From Leucobacter sp. PH1c (lineage in GTDB: Bacteria > Actinomycetota > Actinomycetes > Actinomycetales > Microbacteriaceae), in NCBI RefSeq assembly GCF_000633415.1, contig NZ_AYMV01000024.1:1-61714 (forward strand): a DNA stretch of 61,714 nt. Reading direction: 5' to 3'. The translations under genes were made by a program, and so were the position numbers. The notes below the pieces were generated by a model. That model saw nothing but the letters and a program-made list of their open reading frames with translations. It ran no database searches and was not told the origin of the DNA. Of the stretch, positions 26,024 to 34,260 are shown piece after piece (position 1 is the stretch's first letter; each line of letters begins with the position of its first letter).

Positions 26024-27979
26024 ATGGTTCTGGGAACCTCAGGCAGTACCGTCAGGCTCACCGTTGGGCAGGCAATCGTGCGGTACATCGCCGCGCAGTA
26101 CTCGGTCGCCGACGCGACGCGGGAGCGATTCGTCCCGGCGGCACTCGGCATTTTCGGTCACGGCAACGTTGCCGGGCTCGGGCAGGCGCTCGCCGAGCAC
26201 GCCGACACCCTGCCATTCGTGCAGGGCCGCAACGAGCAGGCCCTCGGGCATATGGCGACGGGTTTCGCGAAGGCTTCGCGCCGCCGACGCACCCTCGCGG
26301 TGACCGCATCTGTGGGCCCCGGCGCGACGAACCTCGTGACCGCGGCGGCGCTGGCGACGGTGAACCGGCTCCCGCTGCTGCTGCTGCTCGGCGATACCTA
26401 CGCGACGCGCCGTCAGGGCCCCGTGCTGCAGCAGCTCGACCTGCCCGGCACCCCCGATGTCACCGCGAACGATGCGTTCAGGCCGGTCTCCCGGTTCTTC
26501 GACCGGATCACCCGCCCCGAGCAGCTACTGACGGCGCTGCCGCAGGCGTTCCGGGTGCTCGCGAACCCGGAGGAGACGGGAGCGGTCGTGCTCGCGCTGC
26601 CGCAGGATGTGCAATCGCACGCCTACGACTTCCCGGCAGAGCTCTTCGAACCGCGGGACTGGGTGATCCGGCGCCGCGTGCCGGCCGCCGACGAACTCGC
26701 GGGGGTCGCCGCGCTGATCCTGGCAGCGCAGCGGCCGCTGGTGATCGCCGGTGGCGGGGTGATCTACGCCGACGCGCAGGAGCAGCTCACCGCGCTCGGG
26801 CGGCAGACGCTGATTCCGATCAGCGAAACGTTCGCCGGGAAGGGCGCGGTGACGGAGGACGGGCCGTGGAGCGTGTTCGGCGTGGGCCTCGAGGGCGCGC
26901 CGACGACGAACCGGCTCGCCGAGCGCGCGGACTTGATCGTTCACATCGGCACCCGGCTCACTGACTTCGCCACCGCCTCCCAATCGCTCTTCACGAACCC
27001 CGCGGTGCGTTTCGCGTCGATCAACGTGGTGGAGCACGACGCGGTGAAGCAGGGGGCCACTGCGGTGCTCGCGGACGCGCAGCTCGCGCTCACGGCGCTC
27101 GCCGCCGAGCTCGGCGACTATCGTGTGCCGGCCGAGTGGGCCGAGGAGGTGGCGGCCGCCCGCGCGGCCTGGCTGCCGGTGCGCGCCGCCGCGCTCGATC
27201 CCGACACTCGGTTCCCGCGCGAGACGCAGCCGGAGCTCCCGGTCACCGACGCCGTGCTGACCCAGGGCCAGCTGATTGGGCTCATGCAGGAGCACGCGCG
27301 CCGGGGCGACACCATCGTCGCCGCCGCGGGCGGCCCACCCGGTGATCTGCAGAAGGTGTGGGACGCGACAGACGGGCGCCACGCGCACCTCGAGTTCGGG
27401 TTCTCATGCATGGGCTACGAGCTGCCCGCGGCGATGGGGACGCGACTCGCGGATCCGGACCCGAGCCATCGGGTGACCGCGTTCATCGGCGACGGGACGT
27501 TCGTGATGATGCCGACCGAGATCGTCACGGCCGCGCAGGAGGGCATCCCGTTCACGGTGGTGATCTCTGAGAATCACGGATACCAGGTGATTCGGCGCCT
27601 GCAGATGTGGCGCACCGGCGAGCACTTCGGCAACGAGTTCCGCTACCGCGACGGCGAGGCGCCAACCGGCCTCGCCGCCGGGAGCGCGGGCGGTCTGGAC
27701 GGCGATTACCTGCGGATCGATCTTGGGCAGATCGCCGCGGGACTCGGTGCGCTGGTGCGGCGGCCGACCACCGCTGCGGAGGTGCGCGCCGCACTCGATG
27801 AGACGCGCGACGCGGGTGGCCCCGTGGTCATCGTGGTGCCCACGATCCCGCACGCCGACCTGCCGTCCTCAGAGGTCTGGTGGGATGTCTCGCCTGCCGA
27901 GGTGTCCGCACGCGTCGATACCTCCGAGAAGCTCGTGGAGTACAGCGTCGGGCGCGCTCAGCAGCGGTGGCACGGATGA
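26024..27979 (+). CDS. Second IolD-type TPP-dependent acylhydrolase
   Basis: A 651-residue IolD paralogue. It keeps the PYR-domain Glu in QGRNEQALGHMATG and the ThDP/Mg motif running from GDGTFVMMPTE to ENHGY. Compared with IolD at 10398 it has a different N-terminus, a longer segment before the C-terminus (residues ~545-570, REAPTGLA-type, Gly/Ala-rich) and diverged active-site surroundings. It should cleave a cyclic 1,2-diketone, but perhaps from another inositol isomer. AAGGGAG lies about ten bases before the ATG. Its stop overlaps the aldolase start (ATGA). No iolB or iolC accompanies it. Confidence 0.88.
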   Translation: MVLGTSGSTVRLTVGQAIVRYIAAQYSVADATRERFVPAALGIFGHGNVAGLGQALAEHADTLPFVQGRNEQALGHMATGFAKASRRRRTLAVTASVGPGATNLVTAAALATVNRLPLLLLLGDTYATRRQGPVLQQLDLPGTPDVTANDAFRPVSRFFDRITRPEQLLTALPQAFRVLANPEETGAVVLALPQDVQSHAYDFPAELFEPRDWVIRRRVPAADELAGVAALILAAQRPLVIAGGGVIYADAQEQLTALGRQTLIPISETFAGKGAVTEDGPWSVFGVGLEGAPTTNRLAERADLIVHIGTRLTDFATASQSLFTNPAVRFASINVVEHDAVKQGATAVLADAQLALTALAAELGDYRVPAEWAEEVAAARAAWLPVRAAALDPDTRFPRETQPELPVTDAVLTQGQLIGLMQEHARRGDTIVAAAGGPPGDLQKVWDATDGRHAHLEFGFSCMGYELPAAMGTRLADPDPSHRVTAFIGDGTFVMMPTEIVTAAQEGIPFTVVISENHGYQVIRRLQMWRTGEHFGNEFRYRDGEAPTGLAAGSAGGLDGDYLRIDLGQIAAGLGALVRRPTTAAEVRAALDETRDAGGPVVIVVPTIPHADLPSSEVWWDVSPAEVSARVDTSEKLVEYSVGRAQQRWHG

Positions 27980-28785
27980 GCGGCGCGACCCCGACCACCC
28001 CGGCGCCCGGGCCGCTCGCTCCCGGACGTGCGCTGCGCGCACGATTCCTCGCGGGCGAGGCGACGATCGGCACGTTCATCGGCCTCGGCTCCGTCGCGGC
28101 GGCGGAGGTATGTGCGGCAGCCGGGCTCGACTGGGTGCTCGTCGACCTGGAGCACGGGGGTGGCAGCGAAGCGCAGCTTGGTGCCATCGTGGCGGCGGCC
28201 GGGGCCTACGGTACCGCGACCCTCGTGCGCGTGGAGCAGCCCGAGCGCATCAGGATCGGCCGGGCCCTCGATGCCGGGGCCGCCGGTCTGATGTTCCCGC
28301 GCATCTCAAGCGCGGCGGAGGCTGCCGAGGCGCGCCGTCACCAGCTCTACCCGCCGGCGGGTGACCGTGGCGTTGCGAGCTACAACCGCGCCGCGCGCTG
28401 GACGCTTGACACCGGGGCCCTGGATCGCGCGAACGAACAATCAGTCGGGATCGTGCAGATCGAGACGCGTGAAGCGGTCGACGACGTGACCGCGATCGCG
28501 GCGACCCCGGGCGTTGACGTGCTCTTTGTGGGCCCCCAGGACCTCAGCTACGCGCTCGATGTGCCGCGCCAGTTCGATCACCCGCGCTTCGAAGCGGCGC
28601 TCGACGCGGTGTTGGCCGCGTGCCGCGACGCCGGCAAGGTCGCCGGGATCCTCGCGAACGACCGGGCCGGCATCGAGCGCTATCGTGAGCGTGGTTTCGG
28701 CTTCCTCGCGGTCGGATCGGACGCGACCCTGCTCGCGGCGACGGTTCGCGGGGCGATTCCGGACGGTCTCGGGGTGCGCCGGTGA
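27976..28785 (+). CDS. HpcH/HpaI-family class II aldolase
   Basis: A 269-residue phosphoenolpyruvate/pyruvate-domain aldolase. FIGLGSVAAAEVCAAAGLDW and VLVDLEHGGG carry the family catalytic His/Glu region. MFPRISSAAEAAEA and VGPQDLSYALDVP (metal-site Asp) follow. Relatives cleave 2-dehydro-3-deoxyglucarate, 4-hydroxy-2-oxoheptanedioate or similar 4-hydroxy-2-oxoacids into pyruvate and an aldehyde, using Mg2+ or Mn2+. The start overlaps the upstream stop, and its own stop overlaps the next start (GTGA). It would take the place of a phosphate-dependent aldolase in this operon; that is inference. Confidence 0.86.
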   Translation: MSGATPTTPAPGPLAPGRALRARFLAGEATIGTFIGLGSVAAAEVCAAAGLDWVLVDLEHGGGSEAQLGAIVAAAGAYGTATLVRVEQPERIRIGRALDAGAAGLMFPRISSAAEAAEARRHQLYPPAGDRGVASYNRAARWTLDTGALDRANEQSVGIVQIETREAVDDVTAIAATPGVDVLFVGPQDLSYALDVPRQFDHPRFEAALDAVLAACRDAGKVAGILANDRAGIERYRERGFGFLAVGSDATLLAATVRGAIPDGLGVRR

Positions 28786-29723
28786 GCGCCACGGGAGGCG
28801 CCGCTCGGGTCCACCCGCCGGTCGTCATCGGGCTCGGGCCCGTTGACCCGGCGCTCGTGACACCGCACCTGCCGCCGGGGACCGTGTTTGTGGCGGACCC
28901 CGCGGCCAGTGACTTCGCTGTCGCAGAGGGCGCGATTGTGCGCGCGGCGTTCGATGTCGACGCGGAGCTTCTCGACCGCATGCCGCTGTTGCGGATCCTT
29001 GCGCGCACGGGCGTCGGAGTGGAACGTGTGGACGTCGCCGCGGCCGCCGAGCGCGGGATCGAGGTCGCGGTCACCCCCGGGAGCAACAGCCGCGCGGTCG
29101 CCGAGGGGGCGTTCGCGCTCCTCACGGCGCTCGTGAAGCGGGTGCCCGAGTCGCATGCGTTCGTGGGCGGTGGCGGCTGGGGGCGGGATCCTGTCCCCAC
29201 GCCGGGCGACCTGTTCGGCCGCACGCTCGCGGTGCTGGGCTTCGGGCGAATCGGTCGCATCGTTGCGGGCTTCGGCGCTGCGTTCGGGATGCAGGTACTG
29301 GTGCACGATCCGTTTGTGCGGTCGGAGGAGTACGAGAACGTTGCGCTCGATGACGCGGTGCGTCGCGCCGATGCGCTCACGCTCCATCTTCCGGGTGGCG
29401 GCGGGGAACTCCTCCCGATCGAACTGCTCCGGCGAGCTCGCCCGGGGCTTGTGCTCGTCAATTGCGCGCGAGCCGACCTCGTGTCGACGGAGACGATCAG
29501 CGCTGCGCTCGCAGCCGGGGTGCTCGCGGGCGTTGGGCTCGACGTGTTTGCGCACGAGCCCGTCGCGAGCCATCCGCTCGCCGGCGACCCTCGGGTGCTG
29601 CTGAGCCCCCACACGAGCGGACTCTCAGAGGGCGCGATGCGCGAGACGTTCCGAATGGCGGCGGAGGCGGTGGCCGAGACGCTCGGCGGTCGTTATCCAA
29701 CTTTTACCCGAATGGGTGCCTGA
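28782..29723 (+). CDS. D-isomer-specific 2-hydroxyacid dehydrogenase
   Basis: A 313-residue NAD(P)-dependent dehydrogenase. The Rossmann motif is VLGFGRIGRIVAGFG (~residues 149-163). Catalytic residues are visible: Arg in NCARADLV, Glu in FAHEPVASHP and His in LLSPHTSGLSEGAM. It interconverts a 2-keto and a D-2-hydroxy acid, for example hydroxypyruvate/glycerate or glyoxylate/glycolate. Start is a GTG overlapping the aldolase stop. As the last gene of the ALDH-IolD2-aldolase operon it probably reduces an aldolase product or oxidises a hydroxyacid intermediate. The ABC importer begins 79 bases later. Confidence 0.87.
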   Translation: MSATGGAARVHPPVVIGLGPVDPALVTPHLPPGTVFVADPAASDFAVAEGAIVRAAFDVDAELLDRMPLLRILARTGVGVERVDVAAAAERGIEVAVTPGSNSRAVAEGAFALLTALVKRVPESHAFVGGGGWGRDPVPTPGDLFGRTLAVLGFGRIGRIVAGFGAAFGMQVLVHDPFVRSEEYENVALDDAVRRADALTLHLPGGGGELLPIELLRRARPGLVLVNCARADLVSTETISAALAAGVLAGVGLDVFAHEPVASHPLAGDPRVLLSPHTSGLSEGAMRETFRMAAEAVAETLGGRYPTFTRMGA

Positions 29724-29742
29724 CGGGGGAAGTTGCGGTACT

Positions 29743-29774
29743 GTTACACCAAGCGAACAGCTTTGTAACGACAT
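29743..29774. promoter_or_regulatory. Operator-like region upstream of the ABC importer (site E)
   Basis: TTGT-AACG-ACAT (29763-29774) fits WTGT-N4-ACAW but has two mismatches to the KGWCHTRACA core. It overlaps the right arm of an inverted repeat, GTTACA (29743-29748) with TGTAAC (29764-29769), 15-base loop. No convincing -10/-35 pair is seen. Confidence 0.42.
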
Positions 29775-29802
29775 TAGTTCAATAACACGATGGAGTGAGA
29801 CT

Positions 29803-30798
29803 ATGTTGAAATCACGGAAGAGCCGTATGGCGAAGTTCGGGCTTGCGGGCCTCGCGGCGACGGGCGCACTGCTGCTCGCCGCCTGTGGCAGTCCGGCGGG
29901 AGCCGGCGGTGCAGCGAGCGGCGACGGCGAGTCCGGTGGCGCCAAGACCGAGGAGCTCAAGGTCGCGCTGATCACTCACGCGGCACCGGGCGACACGTTC
30001 TGGGACACGATCCGCGCCGGTGCTGAGAACGCGGCGGAACTGAACAACATCAACCTGCTCTACACTTCCGACCCGGACGGCGCCCGCCAGGCCCAGCTGG
30101 TGCAGCAGGCCGTGGACCAGGGAGTTGACGGCATCGTGGTCACGCTGGCGAAGGCAGACGCGATGTCCGGTGAGGTCAAGAAGGCCACCGAGGCGGGCAT
30201 CCCGGTGTTCAGCATCAACGCCGGTGAGAACGACTTCAAGGACATGGGTGTGCTCGCGCACTTCGGGCAGAACGAGTTCATCGCTGGCCAGGCCGCGGGA
30301 GAGCAGTTCAACGAGGCCGGGAAGACGAAGGCGATCTGCGTGATCCAGGAGCAGGGCCATGTCGGCCTCGAAGCGCGCTGTGAGGGCCTCGCCGACACGT
30401 TCGAGGGCAGCTCGGAGGTGCTGTACGTCCAGGGCACGGACATGACGAACGTTGCGTCCACCATCACGTCGAAGCTCCAGACCAATAAGGACATCGACGC
30501 GGTGCTGACGCTCGGCGCCCCGTTCGCGATGACCGCGGTCGACGCCATCACCGACGCCGGCAGCAGCGCGACGCTCGCCACGACCGACCTGAACCCGGAT
30601 GTGTACGAGGCGATCAAGGACGGCACCATGCTCTTCGGCATCGACCAGCAGCCGTTCATGCAGGGCTACCAGTCGGTTGAGGCGGTTCGCCTCTTCTCTG
30701 AGGGCGGCTACGTCCTCGGCGGCGGCCAGGCAGTGCTCACCGGACCCGCAGTGGTGAACGCCGCCAACGCCGAGAGCGTTGCCGCGCAGTTCAAGTAA
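29803..30798 (+). CDS. Sugar/polyol ABC transporter, substrate-binding lipoprotein
   Basis: A 331-residue periplasmic-binding protein of the CUT2 (RbsB) type, anchored at the cell surface. The signal peptide ends in a lipobox, LLLAACGS, with Cys at ~residue 28. The mature part has the two-lobe sugar-binding fold (VALITHAAPGDTFWDTIRAG at the start, VLTLGAPFAM in the C-lobe). GGAGTGAG precedes the ATG at 29803. It heads the importer operon SBP-permease-ATPase. Ligand is probably an inositol isomer or related polyol, inferred from the flanking genes. Confidence 0.92.
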   Translation: MLKSRKSRMAKFGLAGLAATGALLLAACGSPAGAGGAASGDGESGGAKTEELKVALITHAAPGDTFWDTIRAGAENAAELNNINLLYTSDPDGARQAQLVQQAVDQGVDGIVVTLAKADAMSGEVKKATEAGIPVFSINAGENDFKDMGVLAHFGQNEFIAGQAAGEQFNEAGKTKAICVIQEQGHVGLEARCEGLADTFEGSSEVLYVQGTDMTNVASTITSKLQTNKDIDAVLTLGAPFAMTAVDAITDAGSSATLATTDLNPDVYEAIKDGTMLFGIDQQPFMQGYQSVEAVRLFSEGGYVLGGGQAVLTGPAVVNAANAESVAAQFK

Positions 30799-30820
30799 TG
30801 CTGCAAGAGAGTTGAAACCT

Positions 30821-31867
30821 ATGTCTACAGCCACAGCGCCGAAGTTCGACGAGCGCATCGCCACCGGCAATTTCTTCACGCGCTTCTTCTCGAAGCCCGA
30901 AGCCGGAGCCAGCGCGGCGGCACTCGCCCTCGCGGTTATGTTCGCGGTGGTCGCGCCGCAGTTCACCCGGCCCGATTCGATCGCCACGATCCTCTACGGT
31001 GCCTCCACCGTCGGGATCATGGCGGTGGGTGTATCCCTGTTGATGATCGGCGGCGAGGTCGACCTGTCGGCCGGTGTCGGCGTCATCTCGGCGGCGCTGT
31101 CATCGTCCCTGTTCATGTACTGGTTCGGCGGCAACGTCTGGGTGGGGGCGATCATCGGCCTGGTGTTCTCGCTCCTGGTGGGCCTGCTCAACGGCTGGCT
31201 GTTGACGAAAACCAAACTCTCAAGCTTCATCATCACCCTGGCCACCTTCTTCATGTTGACCGGCCTCAACCTGGGTGTGACGCGATTGATCACGGGCGGG
31301 GTCGCCGCGCCGTCCGTCGCGAACTGGCCCGGCTTCGAATCAGCCGCCGCCGTGTTCGCCTCGGACATCCCGATCTTCGGGGTGAAGGTGAAGATCACGG
31401 TCTTCTACTGGATCCTGCTCGTGGCAATCGCGACCTGGGTGCTCAAGCGCACCCGCATCGGCAACTGGATCTTTGCGAGCGGCGGCGCCCCCGACGCGGC
31501 GCGCGCGGTAGGTGTGCCCGTCGTGCGCACCAAGATCGGGCTCTACATGGGCGTGAGCTTCTGCGCCTGGCTGCTCGGCATGCATCAGCTGTTTGCATTC
31601 AAGACGGTGCAATCGGGTGAGGGCATCGGCAACGAGTTCCTCTACATCATTGCGGCCGTCGTGGGCGGCTGCCTCATGACCGGCGGCTATGGCAGCGCGA
31701 TCGGCGGCGCGATCGGCGCGCTGATCTACGGGATGGCGCTCAAGGGCGTCGTGTACGCCGAGTGGAACCCGGACTGGCTCAAGTTCTTCCTCGGGGCGAT
31801 GCTCCTGGGGGCGACCGTGCTCAACTTCACGCTGCAGCGCCGCGCAGCGCAGGGAGGGAAAAAGTGA
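30821..31867 (+). CDS. Sugar/polyol ABC transporter permease (RbsC-like)
   Basis: A 348-residue inner-membrane permease of the CUT2 class with about nine or ten hydrophobic segments. [27 protein letters not shown] helix 3, in which GGEVDLS is the family motif, is present around residues 73-96. [19 protein letters not shown] is the cytoplasmic EAA-like coupling region. It starts 22 bases after the binding-protein stop and overlaps the ATPase start by four bases. Confidence 0.92.
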   Translation: MSTATAPKFDERIATGNFFTRFFSKPEAGASAAALALAVMFAVVAPQFTRPDSIATILYGASTVGIMAVGVSLLMIGGEVDLSAGVGVISAALSSSLFMYWFGGNVWVGAIIGLVFSLLVGLLNGWLLTKTKLSSFIITLATFFMLTGLNLGVTRLITGGVAAPSVANWPGFESAAAVFASDIPIFGVKVKITVFYWILLVAIATWVLKRTRIGNWIFASGGAPDAARAVGVPVVRTKIGLYMGVSFCAWLLGMHQLFAFKTVQSGEGIGNEFLYIIAAVVGGCLMTGGYGSAIGGAIGALIYGMALKGVVYAEWNPDWLKFFLGAMLLGATVLNFTLQRRAAQGGKK

Positions 31868-32775
31868 ACGCCACAACAGCACCGGCCACGCCGCTCGTTG
31901 AGCTGCGCGATGCCGAGAAGCGTTACGGCAACATCATCGCGCTGCGCGACGTGAGTCTGAAGGTCAGTGCGGGCGAGGTGATGTGCGTGCTCGGCGACAA
32001 CGGTGCCGGGAAGTCGACGCTCATCAAGATCATCGCCGGCCTGCATCAGCACACCGGCGGGGAGTTTCTGATCGAGGGTGAGCCGGTGAAGCTCGGATCG
32101 CCGCGCGAAGCGCTCAATCGTGGAATCGCCACGGTCTACCAGGACCTCGCCGTGGCACCGCTCATGCCGGTGTGGCGCAACTTCTTCCTCGGCTCCGAGC
32201 AAACAAAGGGGTGGGGGCCGTTCAAGCGCCTCGACATCGAGTTCATGCGATCGACGGCGAAGAAGGAGCTGCTCGACATGGGCATCGACTTGCGCGACGT
32301 CGACCAGCCCATCGGGACGCTCTCCGGCGGAGAACGGCAGTGCGTGGCGATCGCGCGCGCGGTCTACTTCGGCGCGAAGGTGCTCATCCTCGATGAGCCG
32401 ACCGCGGCGCTCGGCGTGAAGCAGTCGGGTGTGGTGCTCCGCTACATCATCCAGGCACGGGACCGGGGGCTTGGCGTGGTCTTCATTACTCACAACCCGC
32501 ACCACGCGTACCCGGTGGGCGACCGCTTTCTCCTGCTCAAGCGCGGCCAGAGCATCGGCTACCACGAGAAGGAAGACATCACGCTCGAGGAGCTGACTGG
32601 GCTGATGGCGGGCGGTGCCGAGCTGGAGCAGCTGGTGCACGAGCTGCGCCAGGTGGGCACGAGCACTGACACAGTGCGCGCGATCCGCGACGAGATCCAG
32701 GATGATTCCGCCGCTGGCGTGGGCCGGGTGTCCGTCACGGAAGCGGTGCGCGTCGTGCCGCCGGAAGAGCTCTAG
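31864..32775 (+). CDS. Sugar/polyol ABC transporter ATP-binding protein (single domain)
   Basis: A 303-residue ATPase with one complete nucleotide-binding domain: Walker [10 protein letters not shown], signature LSGGERQ, Walker [11 protein letters not shown], and H-loop VFITHN. CUT2 importers usually have a tandem ~500-residue RbsA; a single-domain form as in FrcA implies a homodimer. A C-terminal extension of about 60 residues (after [11 protein letters not shown]) is predicted polar and may dimerise or regulate. The GTG start overlaps the permease stop. A strong hairpin follows 13 bases after its stop and should end the transcript. Confidence 0.92.
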   Translation: MNATTAPATPLVELRDAEKRYGNIIALRDVSLKVSAGEVMCVLGDNGAGKSTLIKIIAGLHQHTGGEFLIEGEPVKLGSPREALNRGIATVYQDLAVAPLMPVWRNFFLGSEQTKGWGPFKRLDIEFMRSTAKKELLDMGIDLRDVDQPIGTLSGGERQCVAIARAVYFGAKVLILDEPTAALGVKQSGVVLRYIIQARDRGLGVVFITHNPHHAYPVGDRFLLLKRGQSIGYHEKEDITLEELTGLMAGGAELEQLVHELRQVGTSTDTVRAIRDEIQDDSAAGVGRVSVTEAVRVVPPEEL

Positions 32776-32788
32776 GCGTACCCGCGAG

Positions 32789-32820
32789 AGGGGGCGTCGC
32801 CGCAGTGCGGGACGCCCCCT
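32789..32820 (+). terminator. Terminator after the ABC importer operon
   Basis: AGGGGGCGTC and GACGCCCCCT form a perfect 10-bp stem with a 12-base loop. The following sequence is only moderately T-rich (GTTGTGTGT). It separates the importer operon from the unrelated MFS gene. Confidence 0.8.
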
Positions 32821-32875
32821 GTTGTGTGTCCCGCTCCCACCACGACCGGCCGCGTCAGCGGGGAGAGGGGTCGCA

Positions 32876-34153
32876 ATGCACGAGCAGGATCATCGTCGGG
32901 GGCGGCGGCTCCCGCGCCTGCCGCGACCGTGGGCGCTCATCGCCGCGCTCGCCTGCGGGGGATTCGGAATCGGGGTCAGCGAGTTTCTCGTCATGGGCCT
33001 GCTTCCGCAGATCGCGGAGGATCTCCTCCCCGCACTGGCGGCGACACGCCCAGATGCTGCGCTCGCAGCGAGCGGCGGGCTCGCCTCGGCGTACGCGCTC
33101 GGCGTCGTTGTGGGCATGGTCGTCACGCCGGCGCTGCTGCGCCGCTTGAGCGAGCGAGGGACGCTGATCGCGTGCGCGGGCAGCATGCTCGTGTGGACGA
33201 TCGCCACGGCCCTCGCGCCCACGCTCGGCAGCGCCCTCGTGCTGCGCTTCCTTGCGGCGCTCACCCACGCGAGCTACATCGGTGTCGCGGCACTCGCCGC
33301 AGCGCACCTGCTCGGTGGTCGCAGCTACGGGCGCGGCTCGGCGCTCATCCACGGCGGACTCGCCGCAGCGAACTTGCTGGGTGTACCGGCGCTGACGGCC
33401 CTCGGCGCCGCGCTCGACTGGCGGCTTGTGCTTGCCGGGTGCGCGGTGTTCTTCGCGGTGCCATTGCTGGCGCTGCTGCTGCGCCAGCCGCCGACGGCCC
33501 CGACCGGCACCGTCGCGCCCGGGGGAGCGAACCTCACCGGGCGCCTCATCGCGCTCGTCCTCGCGGCGATCGCGGTGGCGGGCGGCGGCTTCGCAATCGT
33601 GACCTTCGTGGCCCCGGTCACGGCGTGGGCGCAGGGGGTGGGTGGCTGGCTCACGCCACCGCTCGCGATGCTCACGCCACCGCTCGCGATGCTCACGTTC
33701 GGCCTGGGGATGAACCTGGGCAATCTGGTTGCCGGTTGGAGCGCCGACCGCTGGCCGCGCGCCGCGTTCATCGGGGCGGCCGCAACCGGCGCGCTCGGGG
33801 CCGGCATCATGCTCGTGCCCGGTCTCGGAGCCGTGGGCGCGGCGCTCGGTGTGACGTTCGTCGGGGCGATGCTCGGTGGCGGAAGTCCTGCTGTCCAGGT
33901 CTTGTTCCTCCGAGAGCTCCCGCGGTGGCCCCGCCTCGCCGCCGCGCTGCCGTCCGGGGCGGCGAACCTCGGGAGTTTTCTCGGGTCGCTCATCGGCGGT
34001 GCAGCGCTCGCGCTCAGTGGCGCCGCCGCGGTGCCGGGTGCCGCGCTCGTGCTCGTCGCGATCGGGGCCGTGTGCTTCATTGCGCTGCGCAGCCCCGGCC
34101 CGCGCGGTGAGTCGGGGGCCACGCGATCACCGAGAATCGAGCCCCGAGGTTGA
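32876..34153 (+). CDS. MFS efflux transporter (DHA1 / Cmr-AraJ type)
   Basis: A 425-residue, 12-helix exporter. Helix 1 has GFGIGVSEFLVMGLLPQIA, a DHA1 signature, and helix 4 has LRFLAALTHASYIGVAALAA. The start at 32876 has GGGAGAGGGG upstream and fits the family; the longer upstream frame runs through the terminator and is rejected. A 21-bp tandem duplication in the coding region repeats LTPPLAM (33650-33691) in the loop before helix 8. It has no evident link to the surrounding polyol genes; it may export a drug or sugar. Confidence 0.83.
   Translation: MHEQDHRRGRRLPRLPRPWALIAALACGGFGIGVSEFLVMGLLPQIAEDLLPALAATRPDAALAASGGLASAYALGVVVGMVVTPALLRRLSERGTLIACAGSMLVWTIATALAPTLGSALVLRFLAALTHASYIGVAALAAAHLLGGRSYGRGSALIHGGLAAANLLGVPALTALGAALDWRLVLAGCAVFFAVPLLALLLRQPPTAPTGTVAPGGANLTGRLIALVLAAIAVAGGGFAIVTFVAPVTAWAQGVGGWLTPPLAMLTPPLAMLTFGLGMNLGNLVAGWSADRWPRAAFIGAAATGALGAGIMLVPGLGAVGAALGVTFVGAMLGGGSPAVQVLFLRELPRWPRLAAALPSGAANLGSFLGSLIGGAALALSGAAAVPGAALVLVAIGAVCFIALRSPGPRGESGATRSPRIEPRG
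33650..33691. repeat. Perfect 21-bp tandem duplication inside the MFS gene
   Basis: Two identical 21-bp units (33650-33670, 33671-33691) followed by the first six bases of a third. It adds seven residues in frame (LTPPLAM twice), so the gene stays open. Slippage origin is likely. Confidence 0.95.
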
Positions 34154-34192
34154 CAGTGGTGGGCCCGCGTTCATACACTTTGGACCGGTCCA
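34150..34192 (+). promoter_or_regulatory. Promoter and LacI-type operator of the second Gfo/Idh operon
   Basis: TTGACA (34150-34155) and TACACT (34174-34179) are 18 bp apart. TGGACCGGTCCA (34181-34192), a perfect 12-bp palindrome identical to the core at 24498-24509, starts one base after the -10. Confidence 0.83.
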
Positions 34193-34260
34193 TATCCAGC
34201 GTCGCGCGACCATCGCCGGCGTGGCACCGTGCCAGGCACCCCGAGCGAAAGCGAAGCAGC

